From NCBI RefSeq assembly GCF_003123685.1, contig NZ_QCYJ01000084.1, positions 124,001-188,000 of the forward strand: DNA of 64,000 nucleotides. Reading direction: 5' to 3'. The stretch comes from Nocardia aurea (GTDB lineage: Bacteria; Actinomycetota; Actinomycetes; Mycobacteriales; Mycobacteriaceae). Positions 1-8,194 of this stretch are shown piece after piece; the first letter of the stretch is position 1, and each line of letters begins with the position of its first letter. The translations under genes and the position numbers were made by a program. Under the pieces are notes generated by a model, which saw only the letters and a list, made by a program, of their open reading frames with translations, searched no databases and had not been told where the DNA came from.

Positions 1-1131
1 CGGAATGTTCGCGCCCGGCCCGTCGCCCTGTCCGTATTCGCCGCCGTACATGGTGTGCACGGCCTCGACGTAGGGCGCGGATTCGTTGCCGAACCGCTCG
101 CCGTCGGGATTGACCATGATGCAGCCGGGCAGGTTGCGTTCGGCAAGCGCGAACCACGGCCTGCCGCCCTTGAAGATGGTCGGGCCCCACCAGGCGTCCT
201 CCATGAAGCCGACCGCGCCGCCCGCTTCCATGCCCGCGATGATGCCGTCGCCGGTGTTGGCCGCCGCGCCCGTGGTCCATTCGGTGCCGATCGGCTGACG
301 CTGGTACTTGGTGCGCATCTCGGCGTTGTGCTCGAAACCGCCGCTACCGAGCACCACGCCGTATCGGGCCGTGAAGCGCACGGTCTCGCCGTCCTGCTCG
401 GCCTCGACCCCGGTGACCGCGCCGTTCTCGACGACGAGTTTCGTCATCGGGGTGTTCAGCAGCAGCGGCACATTCGCGTCGAGCAGCCCCTTGCGCATGG
501 CCGCGATGATGGCCTGCCCCATCACCATCAGGTGCTTGTTGGTGAATTTCGCCCAGTAGGTGCGCGCACCGACGCGCATGGCCCGCATGATGCCCTTGGG
601 GTGGCGGCGGATGAGGTTGAGCCGCACGAAATCGGCCTGGGTGACCGCGACGTTGAGCGGCGCCTTGGCGTAGGGCGGCTCCAGGTTGAACCGCTCCTCG
701 CCGAGGATCTTGGCGTTGAAGGGTTTGGGTTCGCACGAGCGGCCTTCGCCCTTGCCGCCGGGCGCTTCGGGGTAGTAGTCGGAGTAACCGGGCACCCAGC
801 GCATTTTCAGCGGGGTGTGATCGAGGACGAAGTCGAAGGCTTCCGCGCCGCGGTCGATGTAGGTGTCGATCCGTTCCTTGGGCACCACGTCGCCGATGAT
901 GCTGTGCAGGTAGGTGCGGGCGACGTCGCGGTCGTCCGGTCGGCCCGACGCCTTCAGCGCCTTGTTGCCCGGGATCCACACGCCACCGCCGGAACGGGCC
1001 GTCGAACCGCCGTAGTGGGCGGCCTTCTCGATGATCACCACGCTGAGCCCGTGGTGCGCCGCGGTGAGAGCGGCGGTCATGCCCGCGGCGCCGCTGCCGA
1101 CCACCACCACGTCATATTCCCGATCAGTCAT
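1..1131 (-). CDS. kstD: 3-ketosteroid delta1-dehydrogenase KstD (3' end outside window)
   Basis: Flavoenzyme that introduces the C1-C2 double bond into 3-ketosteroids, the step that with 9alpha-hydroxylation opens ring B. Only the first 377 codons lie in the window, of about 563 expected. An N-terminal FAD-binding motif VVVVGSGAAG (residues 8-17) is followed by YGGSTARSGGG (40-50). The GYSDYYPEAPGG stretch (115-126) carries the tyrosine matching Tyr119 of Rhodococcus KstD1, and YGVVLGSGGFEHN comes later. The translation closely resembles mycobacterial Rv3537. The ATG sits two bases from a KstR-type palindrome and the gene is divergent from the Kst4D-like gene, so both probably share a KstR-controlled intergenic region. 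Family call is firm; function is inferred from homology. Confidence 0.95.
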   Translation of the reverse strand, partial: MTDREYDVVVVGSGAAGMTAALTAAHHGLSVVIIEKAAHYGGSTARSGGGVWIPGNKALKASGRPDDRDVARTYLHSIIGDVVPKERIDTYIDRGAEAFDFVLDHTPLKMRWVPGYSDYYPEAPGGKGEGRSCEPKPFNAKILGEERFNLEPPYAKAPLNVAVTQADFVRLNLIRRHPKGIMRAMRVGARTYWAKFTNKHLMVMGQAIIAAMRKGLLDANVPLLLNTPMTKLVVENGAVTGVEAEQDGETVRFTARYGVVLGSGGFEHNAEMRTKYQRQPIGTEWTTGAAANTGDGIIAGMEAGGAVGFMEDAWWGPTIFKGGRPWFALAERNLPGCIMVNPDGERFGNESAPYVEAVHTMYGGEYGQGDGPGANIP

Positions 1132-1132
1132 G

Positions 1133-1146
1133 TAGAACACGTTATA
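1133..1146. promoter_or_regulatory. KstR-type operator upstream of kstD
   Basis: TAGAACACGTTATA fits the published KstR consensus TnnAACnnGTTnnA at every fixed position. It abuts the kstD start, so bound repressor would block transcription of kstD. Confidence 0.8.
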
Positions 1147-1208
1147 GAATGAGTGCGCCGTTGGTCTATGTTGTGTGGCAGAAGACTTGCTCGGCATTCC
1201 ACTAGACG

Positions 1209-1222
1209 AGAAACTCGTTTCA
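1209..1222. promoter_or_regulatory. KstR-type operator upstream of the Kst4D-like gene
   Basis: AGAAACTCGTTTCA matches TnnAACnnGTTnnA except for the first base. It overlaps GTTTCAGTTT, a string also found beside the cyp125 operator. It lies about 20 bp before the plus-strand start and probably controls the hsaEGF operon. Confidence 0.65.
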
Positions 1223-1241
1223 GTTTCAGACCGGAGTGAAT

Positions 1242-2888
1242 ATGGGCCTCGAATGGGACCTGACCGCGGACGTGGTCGTCGTCGGGTACGGCGCGGCGGG
1301 TGCGTCGGCCGCGCTGGAAGCCACGGCCGCCGGTGCGCAGGTGCTCGTCCTCGAGCGGTTCACGGGGGGCGGTGCGTCCGCCCTGTCCGGCGGCATCATC
1401 TACGCGGGTGGCGGCACCTGGGTCCAGAAAGCGGCCGGGGTCGAGGACTCCCCGGAACAGATGCTGGCCTATCTGCGTCGCGAGGTCGGCACGGCCGTCG
1501 CGCCGGAGACCCTGCGCCGGTTCGTCGACCAGAGCCCGGCCATGATCGACTGGCTCACCGGACACGGCGTGCCCTTCGAACCCTCGCTGTGTCCGTACAA
1601 GACCTCGTATCCGAACGACAGCTACTACCTGTATCACTCCGGCAGCGAGGTCTCCGGCTACGGCCGCGAGGTCGCCGAACCCGCCCAGCGCGGCCACCGG
1701 GTCAAAGGCAGGGGCACCTCGGGTAAGAAACTCACCGGTCCGCTGCACGCCTCCGCCGCCCGTCGCGGTGTGCGCGTCGAAACCCTCACGCGGGCAACGG
1801 CGCTGATCACCGACGACAACGGTGCGGTGATCGGCGTCGAATGTCTCTCGCTGCGTGACGCGCCCGGCCGGGTACGCGATCGCTACACCAGGATGGCGAA
1901 GGTCGCGGCCAAACCCGGCATCTACTACCCGCCGCTGCGCAGAGCGCTGGAGAAACAACTCGACCGGCTCGACCGCCGCTACGGCAAGACCATCAGGGTG
2001 CTCGCGCGTCGCGGTGTCGTGCTCAGCGCGGGCGGGTTCATCGCCAACCGCACGATGATGGCCGAATACGGCCCGCTGTATCGCCACGGTCTGGCGCTGG
2101 GCAGCAGCGGCGACGACGGTAGCGGCATCCTGATGGCGCGCGAGGTCGGCGCTGCCACCGATCGGATGGGCAATATCTCCGCCTGGCGATTCCTGCTGCC
2201 GCCGAGTTCGTTCACCGGCGCCGTCCTGGTCGACGCCGCGGGGCGCAGGGTCATCGACGAGACCCGATACGGCGCGGCGGTCGGGCACGCCCTCATCACC
2301 GAACACGACGGCAAGGGCTGGGTCCTGGCCGACGATCCACTGATGCGCAAGGCGATCTCGCAGATCGGCGAACAGGGCGCCTGGTTCCAGCGCGCCCAGT
2401 TCGAGGCGACGCGGCGGCGCGCCGTGCGCGGGAACACCCTGGAAGCCGTCGCGGCGAAGGCCGGCATCGACCCGGCCGGTTTGCGCGCGACCGTCGCCGC
2501 CCACAACGCCGCCATCGAGAACGGCACACCGGACCCCGTCGGCAAGCCGGCCGAATTCACCGAACCCGTACGGACCGCGCCGTTCTGGTTGTTGGATGTA
2601 GGTATCCACCCGAGCGTTGTCAACCCCTGTCCGATGCTCACCCTCGGCGGCGTCGTCGTGGACGAGTACACCGGCGCGGTCCGGTCGACCAGCGGCGAGA
2701 CCATTCCCGGGCTCTTCGCCGCCGGACGGACCGCGGTCGGCATCTGCTCGGACTCCTACGTCAGCGGACTCTCCCTCTCGGACTGCGTCTTCTCCGGCCG
2801 CAGGGCCGGAGCCAACGCCGCCGCCGACCCGGTCGCGGTATCCGAGCGGGCGATCGCGCTCGACTCCATCACAGCGGAAGGAAATTAG
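1242..2888 (+). CDS. FAD-dependent 3-ketosteroid dehydrogenase, Kst4D (delta4-(5alpha)) type
   Basis: Flavoprotein of 548 aa resembling Rhodococcus 3-ketosteroid delta4-(5alpha)-dehydrogenase: EWDLTADVVVVGYG at residues 4-17, LERFTGGGASALSGG, and the C-terminal GLFAAGRTAVGICSDSYVSG. Tyr343, Tyr506 and Ser508 align by eye with the Kst4D catalytic Tyr319, Tyr466 and Ser468. Compared with the roughly 490-aa Kst4D there is an extra basic, helical segment near residues 205-250. The ATG is chosen because GGAG lies 5 bases upstream; a GTG two codons earlier overlaps that site. It is the first gene of the hsaE-hsaG-hsaF transcription unit, with 1 bp before hsaE. It could dehydrogenate 5alpha-steroids or be another KstD-family desaturase. 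Confidence 0.8.
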   Translation: MGLEWDLTADVVVVGYGAAGASAALEATAAGAQVLVLERFTGGGASALSGGIIYAGGGTWVQKAAGVEDSPEQMLAYLRREVGTAVAPETLRRFVDQSPAMIDWLTGHGVPFEPSLCPYKTSYPNDSYYLYHSGSEVSGYGREVAEPAQRGHRVKGRGTSGKKLTGPLHASAARRGVRVETLTRATALITDDNGAVIGVECLSLRDAPGRVRDRYTRMAKVAAKPGIYYPPLRRALEKQLDRLDRRYGKTIRVLARRGVVLSAGGFIANRTMMAEYGPLYRHGLALGSSGDDGSGILMAREVGAATDRMGNISAWRFLLPPSSFTGAVLVDAAGRRVIDETRYGAAVGHALITEHDGKGWVLADDPLMRKAISQIGEQGAWFQRAQFEATRRRAVRGNTLEAVAAKAGIDPAGLRATVAAHNAAIENGTPDPVGKPAEFTEPVRTAPFWLLDVGIHPSVVNPCPMLTLGGVVVDEYTGAVRSTSGETIPGLFAAGRTAVGICSDSYVSGLSLSDCVFSGRRAGANAAADPVAVSERAIALDSITAEGN

Positions 2889-2889
2889 C

Positions 2890-3675
2890 GTGCTGTCCGA
2901 CGCGGTACGGATCCAACTTGCCGAGGAACTCGATGTCGCCGAACGCGAACGCGTCGCCATCGACAAGCTGGTCGATCGACATCCCGATATCGACGTCGTC
3001 GATGCCTACGAGATCCAGCTCATCAATATCCGGCGCAAACTCGCCGCTGGCGCCGAAGTGGTCGGCCACAAGGTCGGCCTGTCCTCGAAGGCGATGCAGC
3101 AGATGATGGGCGTCGACGAACCCGATTACGGTCATCTGCTCGCCGATATGGAGGTCTTCGAGGAAGCGCCGGTCGACACCGGGCGCTACCTGTTCCCCCG
3201 GGTGGAGGTCGAGGTCGGTTTCGTGCTCGGCGCCGACCTGCCCGGCGCGGACTGCACCGAACAGGACGTGCTCGCCGCGACCGTCGCCTACGCGCCCGCG
3301 ATCGAACTGATCGACTCGCGCATCAAGGACTGGAATATCGGCCTGTGCGACACCATCTCCGATAACGCCTCCTCCGCCGGTTTCGTCCTCGGCCGCGAAC
3401 GCGTCGTGCCGAAGGATATCGATATCAAGGCGATCGACGCGGTGCTCACCCGCAACGGCGAAGTCGTCGCCGAAGGCCGCAGCGACGCGGTACTCGGTGA
3501 TCCGGTCATCGCGGTCGCGTGGCTGGCCCGCAAGGTCGCCTCCTTCGGCGTGCGGCTGAAAGCGGGCGACATCGTGCTGCCAGGGTCGTGCACGCGCGCG
3601 ATCGATGTCCGCCCCGGCGACAGTTTCCACGCCGACTTCGCCGGACTCGGCTCCGTCCGACTGCAATTCACCTAG
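2890..3675 (+). CDS. hsaE: 2-hydroxypenta-2,4-dienoate hydratase HsaE
   Basis: Cytosolic 261-aa hydratase of the fumarylacetoacetase-fold family. It converts the 2-hydroxydienoate released by HsaD to 4-hydroxy-2-oxo acid, the substrate of HsaF. Diagnostic stretches are [20 protein letters not shown] and a central region rich in acidic metal-ligand candidates. The GTG start at 2890 lies one base after the preceding stop with GGAAA upstream, so translation is probably coupled. Length and position immediately before hsaG and hsaF fit the known cluster. The longer upstream reading frame lies inside the flavoprotein gene and is not used. Confidence 0.93.
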   Translation: MLSDAVRIQLAEELDVAERERVAIDKLVDRHPDIDVVDAYEIQLINIRRKLAAGAEVVGHKVGLSSKAMQQMMGVDEPDYGHLLADMEVFEEAPVDTGRYLFPRVEVEVGFVLGADLPGADCTEQDVLAATVAYAPAIELIDSRIKDWNIGLCDTISDNASSAGFVLGRERVVPKDIDIKAIDAVLTRNGEVVAEGRSDAVLGDPVIAVAWLARKVASFGVRLKAGDIVLPGSCTRAIDVRPGDSFHADFAGLGSVRLQFT

Positions 3676-3684
3676 AGACCACCC

Positions 3685-3753
3685 ACCCCGCCGGCTCCGC
3701 CGGCCGCCACCCGCCCCCACACCCGCCCCGCCGGCTCCGCCGGCTGCCACCCC
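3685..3753 (+). repeat. Two copies, 40 bp apart, of a short hairpin repeat between hsaE and hsaG
   Basis: GCCGGCTCCGCCGGC occurs at 3690-3704 and again at 3730-3744 in nearly identical surroundings. Each copy folds as a 6-bp GC stem with a 3-base loop. The second copy ends 11 bases before the hsaG Shine-Dalgarno sequence. A role in mRNA processing or translation tuning is possible but not shown. Confidence 0.6.
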
Positions 3754-3766
3754 TAGGAGGCCAATC

Positions 3767-4678
3767 GTGTCCGATCACGGGACCGTCACCGCCGCGATCG
3801 TCGGGTCCGGCAATATCAGTACCGATCTGCTCTACAAACTGCTCCGCTCCGAGAAGATCGAGCCGCGCTGGATGATCGGGATCGACCCGGAGAGCGAGGG
3901 TTTGAAGCGGGCCGCCGGTCTCGGACTGGAAACCTCGCACGAAGGCGTCGACTGGTTGCTCGCCCAGCCCGAACTGCCCGACCTGGTCTTCGAGGCCACC
4001 TCGGCCTATGTGCACCGGGCCGCCGCGCCCCGCTACGCCGAAGCCGGTATCCGGGCCGTCGATCTCACCCCCGCCGCCGTCGGCCCCGCCGTGGTGCCGC
4101 CGGTGAATCTCGGCGGCAATATCGACGCCGCGAACGTCAACATGATCACCTGCGGCGGGCAGGCAACCATTCCGATCGTGGCCGCCGTCTCCCGGGTCGT
4201 CGCCGTGCCGTACGCCGAGATCGTGGCGTCGGTCGCCTCGGTGTCGGCCGGGCCCGGCACCCGCGCCAATATCGACGAGTTCACCAAGACCACTTCGCGC
4301 GGCGTCGAGACCATCGGCGGAGCCGAACGCGGTAAGGCGATCATCATCCTGAATCCGGCCGACCCGCCGATGATCATGCGCGACACCATCTTCTGCGCGA
4401 TTCCCGAGGACGCCGACACCGACGCCATCGCCGAATCCGTGCACCGCATGGTGGCCGACATCCAGCAGTACGTGCCGGGCTACCGGCTGCTCAACGACCC
4501 GCAATTCGATCCGCCGTCGGTGATCTCCGGTGGTATGGCGAAGGTCTCGGTCTTCGTCGAGGTCGAGGGCGCGGGTGATTTCCTGCCGCCCTACGCGGGC
4601 AATCTCGACATCATGACCGCCGCGGCCACCCAGGTGGGCGAGGTCATGGCACAACATATCGTCTCGGCTCGGGTATAG
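3767..4678 (+). CDS. hsaG: Acetaldehyde/propionaldehyde dehydrogenase (CoA-acylating) HsaG
   Basis: 303-aa NAD-dependent acylating aldehyde dehydrogenase that turns the aldehyde released by HsaF into acyl-CoA, with channelling inside an HsaF-HsaG complex. The N-terminal Rossmann motif [10 protein letters not shown] (residues 11-20) and the catalytic Cys129 in [11 protein letters not shown] are present. The GTG start is set by a perfect AGGAGG 6 bases upstream; the reading frame extends further 5' through the hairpin repeats but without a plausible start signal. hsaF follows after 11 bases. Length equals that of the mycobacterial enzyme. Confidence 0.95.
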   Translation: MSDHGTVTAAIVGSGNISTDLLYKLLRSEKIEPRWMIGIDPESEGLKRAAGLGLETSHEGVDWLLAQPELPDLVFEATSAYVHRAAAPRYAEAGIRAVDLTPAAVGPAVVPPVNLGGNIDAANVNMITCGGQATIPIVAAVSRVVAVPYAEIVASVASVSAGPGTRANIDEFTKTTSRGVETIGGAERGKAIIILNPADPPMIMRDTIFCAIPEDADTDAIAESVHRMVADIQQYVPGYRLLNDPQFDPPSVISGGMAKVSVFVEVEGAGDFLPPYAGNLDIMTAAATQVGEVMAQHIVSARV

Positions 4679-4689
4679 GAGCTTTCACC

Positions 4690-5724
4690 ATGACCCTCTG
4701 GACCGAATTCGACGTCCGCGTCACCGATACCTCGTTGCGCGACGGATCCCATCACAAGCGTCACCAGTTCACCGGCGAGGACGTGCGCAATATCGTCGCC
4801 GCGCTCGACAGCGCGGGCGTGCCCGTCATCGAGGTCACCCACGGTGACGGACTCGGCGGCTCCTCGTTCAACTACGGGTTCTCCAAGACCCCCGAACAGG
4901 AACTGGTCAAGATCGCGGCCGAGACCGCGAAACAGGCCAAGATCGCCGTCCTCATGCTGCCCGGCGTCGGCGTCAAGGAGGACATCAAGATCTCCCAGGA
5001 CAACGGCGCCTCCATCTGCCGCATCGCCACGCACTGCACCGAAGCCGACGTCTCCATCCAGCATTTCGGCCTGGCTCGCGAACTCGGTCTGGAAACCGTC
5101 GGCTTCCTGATGATGTCGCACACCCAGCCGCCCGAGGCGCTGGCGAAACAGGCCCGCATCATGGCCGACGCGGGCTGCCAGTGCGTCTACGTGGTGGATT
5201 CGGCGGGCGCGCTGGTACTCGACGAAGTCTCCGACCGCGTCTCGGCGTTGGTCGCCGAACTCGGCGACGACGCCCAGGTCGGTTTCCACGGCCACGAGAA
5301 CCTCGATCTGGCCGTGGCGAATTCGGTGTACGCGGTGCGTGCCGGGGCCAAGCAGATCGACGGCAGCGCACGCCGTTTCGGCGCGGGCGCGGGTAACACT
5401 CCCGTCGAAGCCTTCGTCGGAGTCTGCGACAAGATCGGCGTCAAGACCGGTATCGATTTCTTCGCCATCGCCGACGCCGCCGAGGACGTGGTCCGCCCGG
5501 TCATGCCCCAGGAATGCCTGCTCGACCGCCAAGCCCTGATGATGGGTTACGCGGGCGTCTACTCCAGCTTCCTCAAGCACGCCGAACGTCAAGCCGAACG
5601 CTACGGCGTCTCGGCCGCCGAAATGCTCGTCCGCGCGGGCAAACGCAAACTCGTCGGCGGCCAGGAGGACCAACTCATCGACATCGCCCTGGAATTGCGA
5701 CGCGAACAGTCCGCCAACGCCTGA
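4690..5724 (+). CDS. hsaF: 4-hydroxy-2-oxovalerate-type aldolase HsaF
   Basis: 344-aa class II pyruvate aldolase of the DRE-TIM family that cleaves 4-hydroxy-2-oxohexanoate to pyruvate and propanal, passed on to HsaG. Catalytic and metal residues are visible: Arg17-Asp18 and His21 in [11 protein letters not shown], and the [14 protein letters not shown] metal site. The C-terminal dimerisation and channel region runs to the end. AGGAG precedes the ATG by 8 bases and overlaps the end of hsaG. It is the last gene of the steroid part; 146 bp of non-coding sequence follow before an unrelated operon. Confidence 0.95.
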   Translation: MTLWTEFDVRVTDTSLRDGSHHKRHQFTGEDVRNIVAALDSAGVPVIEVTHGDGLGGSSFNYGFSKTPEQELVKIAAETAKQAKIAVLMLPGVGVKEDIKISQDNGASICRIATHCTEADVSIQHFGLARELGLETVGFLMMSHTQPPEALAKQARIMADAGCQCVYVVDSAGALVLDEVSDRVSALVAELGDDAQVGFHGHENLDLAVANSVYAVRAGAKQIDGSARRFGAGAGNTPVEAFVGVCDKIGVKTGIDFFAIADAAEDVVRPVMPQECLLDRQALMMGYAGVYSSFLKHAERQAERYGVSAAEMLVRAGKRKLVGGQEDQLIDIALELRREQSANA

Positions 5725-5870
5725 TCGGCCGGAGTCGCCGGGAATTGTCCGGGGTGTTATCGGCGGTTCACGCACTGCGGTCGCGCGATCGGGGCTGATC
5801 GGGTATGCCGTACCTGTGAGGATCCAGTTTCGTCGGCGGCGGGGCCGTGGCGTGTGCGGATGGATGACAG

Positions 5871-6887
5871 ATGATCTGTCCGCACTGTAGCCAGAACCTG
5901 CTGCGCCGGGAGCGCGGTGACCGGCGGTGTTCGAAATGCCGCCGGGTGTTCGCGCTGGAACCGAAGGAAAGTGTGCTCGGCCTGCACGACATCCGCGTGC
6001 GCAAGCTGGCCGAGCGGCTCGGGGACGGGCGGAATCTGCGGTACACGACGCCGCAGCTCTGGTACGCGGCCTCGCGCAGGAAACTGCCGGATCTGCGCGC
6101 GAAATACCTCGGGCGGCGGTTCCTGCTGTCGGTGCCGATCGGTATCGCCACCTTCGTCCTCGCGCTGACCGGTCTGTTCCCCGTGCTGGTCGTCATCGGT
6201 GTCGGTGTCGGCGCGCTGATACTGGTGAACCTGCTGCTGACCGCGCTCCGCCCTCGATACCTGCGTCGGGCCCCGGTGCGGATGCCGGTGCCCTACGACC
6301 GGTTCCACAAGGAGGTTGTCGGCCGGTGGTTGCAGGTCTACGGCTACCCGCCGCCCGGCTCGGTGAACGAGCGCGCCGATATGCCGCCGCCCCCGGCGAG
6401 CCCCAGGATCGCGGTGCTGTGCTCGGATCGCCATGTGCTCACCTGCCTTTCGGCCAACAATGTGTCCCAGACCTGGGGAATGGCGCTGTCGAATCGGATC
6501 GATCGGCTGCCGCCGAGCGTGCCGGTCCTGGTGCTGCACGACGCGAGCGTGCCCGGTATCGCCTTCGCGAGCGAGGCACGCGCCGCGCTCGGCTCGCGGG
6601 CCGTTCCGGTCGGTCTGGCTCCTCGGGCGCTGATCGGCAAACCGAAAGCGTTGTGCCTGCGTGACGGGCAGCCGTCGGCGACCGACGTGTCACGACTGCG
6701 CGGCGAACCGCTGTCGGAGGCCGAGACCGCCTGGCTCGCCGACGGCTGGTGGTCACCGCTGGCCGCGGTACCGCCCGCCAAATTGCTCGCGGCGCTGGAC
6801 AGCGCGATGCGCCGGGTCGAGGAAGCCTCCGACCCGGATCGTCAGCGCGCCCGCGCGGTAGGTTTCCTTACGTGGCCGACCGGGTGA
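5871..6887 (+). CDS. Zinc-ribbon membrane protein with C-terminal Toprim-like region, unknown function
   Basis: 338 aa, not a protein I recognise by name. Two CxxC pairs (CPHC at residues 3-6, CSKC at about 20-23) form an N-terminal zinc ribbon. A segment LRYTTPQLWYAASRR follows. Two hydrophobic stretches (about 88-120) predict a membrane hairpin. The C-terminal half (about 180-338) reads IAVLCSDRHVL, then VLVLHDASVPGIAF, ending GFLTWPTG. The last half, including the final motif, recurs in the next gene, so the two are paralogues. It overlaps the next gene by GTGA and heads a five-gene operon. Acidic residues sit roughly where Toprim domains place them, but the DxD is altered. Confidence 0.7.
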   Translation: MICPHCSQNLLRRERGDRRCSKCRRVFALEPKESVLGLHDIRVRKLAERLGDGRNLRYTTPQLWYAASRRKLPDLRAKYLGRRFLLSVPIGIATFVLALTGLFPVLVVIGVGVGALILVNLLLTALRPRYLRRAPVRMPVPYDRFHKEVVGRWLQVYGYPPPGSVNERADMPPPPASPRIAVLCSDRHVLTCLSANNVSQTWGMALSNRIDRLPPSVPVLVLHDASVPGIAFASEARAALGSRAVPVGLAPRALIGKPKALCLRDGQPSATDVSRLRGEPLSEAETAWLADGWWSPLAAVPPAKLLAALDSAMRRVEEASDPDRQRARAVGFLTWPTG

Positions 6888-7687
6888 AAGCGCAGGTGCT
6901 CGGCCGGGCGCTGCGCGTCGCCGCCCTCCGCGCGGGTGCGCCGAGCGATATCCGATTCACCGAACGTCAGCTCTACTACGAGGTCTGCCGCGTGCTGCTT
7001 CCGGTGCCGCGCGGACTCCGGCGTCCCGCCTTCACCGTCGCCGCCCCCGTCAACTACGACGACTTCCGCACCGCGCTGCGCGCGCACCGCCCGATCCCCG
7101 GTCTGCTGACACCGCGACCGGCTCGCCCCCGCCCCGCAGGTCGGCACACCCCGGAACCGGATCTGTTCGACTACGGCCTGCCCCGCCTGCTGATCTGCGA
7201 ATCCGACGACATCGCGCAGATGTTGCGCGCCAACGGTGTTCCGATGGAATCGGCCTGTCCGGTGCTGAGCGCCGCCGAACTCCCGCTGGATCCGCGCGTC
7301 GCGGGAATGCTTGAGTTGGTCGAAGGGTCCGCCGTGTATCTGCTCCACGACGCGAGCGCCCACGGTCTGGCTTTCCCCGATCGCGTGCGCGCGCTGACCT
7401 CGATCCCCGACGGAGTGCGCGTGGTACCGCTGGGACTTCGTCCCCGTCAGGCGGGTTCCCTGCACTCGACCCACCTGCCGGTGCGAAACGAGGCAGATCT
7501 CGAATCCACGGTCGACCCGTGGGAAAGCGCGTGGCTGCGCCGGAACAGATACGTCGAGGTCGCCGCGGTCCGCCCGGCCTCGCTACTGCGCACCGTGCAC
7601 CGCCTCGTGCGCGAGGTCCGTCCGCGCAGCGGGACGCAATGGGGCCGCGTCCGCACGACCGGTTTCCTGACCTGGCCCACCGCATGA
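6884..7687 (+). CDS. Toprim/Spo11-like protein, paralogue of the preceding gene
   Basis: 267-aa soluble protein. Its N-terminus contains IRFTERQLYYEVCR, which resembles the winged-helix Tyr motif (TxRxxYY) of topoisomerase VI A/Spo11 proteins. The C-terminal half has LLICESDDIAQML and VYLLHDASAHGLAF, placed like the Glu and DxD positions of a Toprim fold but with DAS in place of DxD. It ends GFLTWPTA like its neighbour. The GTG start is chosen for the GTGA overlap with the upstream stop; a GTG at 6872 is the alternative. Whether it cuts DNA, binds nucleotide or is a degenerate relative cannot be told from sequence. Confidence 0.65.
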   Translation: MKAQVLGRALRVAALRAGAPSDIRFTERQLYYEVCRVLLPVPRGLRRPAFTVAAPVNYDDFRTALRAHRPIPGLLTPRPARPRPAGRHTPEPDLFDYGLPRLLICESDDIAQMLRANGVPMESACPVLSAAELPLDPRVAGMLELVEGSAVYLLHDASAHGLAFPDRVRALTSIPDGVRVVPLGLRPRQAGSLHSTHLPVRNEADLESTVDPWESAWLRRNRYVEVAAVRPASLLRTVHRLVREVRPRSGTQWGRVRTTGFLTWPTA

Positions 7688-7699
7688 AAGGGGCTGCTC

Positions 7700-8185
7700 A
7701 TGTCGGTGCGACGGCAAGTCACCTATTCCGATGAACTGCTCACCGACGGCACCGTGCACCGGCGCTATTCCGACGGTCGGCAGGAGTGGCGTTCGCGCGG
7801 GCCCGGCACCACGGTGTCCTGGCGAGACGACCGCGGCACTTCCGGAATCGACGAACCGCTGGGCCGCACCATGGTGAAACGCGTCTTCAGCAACGGGACC
7901 GTGCTGTACGGGAGGGAATCCGGGTACGGCCGCACCCTGTGGAGCGACGGACTGCTCACCGTCAACCGTTCCTCTTTCGGCGGCAGGCTCGGCGCGATCC
8001 TCGCCGCGGTGGCGGGCGGCGCGTTGCTCGGCGGTCTGATCATGCCGCCGGATTTCATGTCGGCGGCCGAGGAGGACGAATTGCGCAGACAGGCGGCGAC
8101 GCAACCCTCCGGTTCCGACGGCGGTTCCGACGATTACGGCGACTGGGGTGACGACTCCGATGACGGCGGCGGCGATTTCGGTTAG
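7700..8185 (+). CDS. Membrane-anchored protein with Asp/Gly-rich C-terminal tail
   Basis: 161 aa, unrecognised. Residues 1-90 are polar and predicted beta-rich with recurring D/N-G-T/x motifs (TDGTVHRRYSDG, FSNGTVLYG, WSDGLLTVN). Residues about 95-118 form one hydrophobic segment (RLGAILAAVAGGALLGGLI). The final 30 residues are almost only Asp, Gly, Ser and aromatic residues (DDYGDWGDDSDDGGGDFG). AAGGGG lies before the ATG and the spacings of 12 and 9 bp to its neighbours place it inside the operon. The acidic tail could bind metal or be a modification target of the next gene's enzyme; both ideas are speculative. Confidence 0.65.
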   Translation: MSVRRQVTYSDELLTDGTVHRRYSDGRQEWRSRGPGTTVSWRDDRGTSGIDEPLGRTMVKRVFSNGTVLYGRESGYGRTLWSDGLLTVNRSSFGGRLGAILAAVAGGALLGGLIMPPDFMSAAEEDELRRQAATQPSGSDGGSDDYGDWGDDSDDGGGDFG

Positions 8186-8194
8186 GGGAGAGCC

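Noticed and set aside
1128..2966. 612-codon minus-strand frame opposite the Kst4D-like gene
   Set aside because: Shadow of the high-GC flavoprotein gene; no domain, composition typical of antisense frames.
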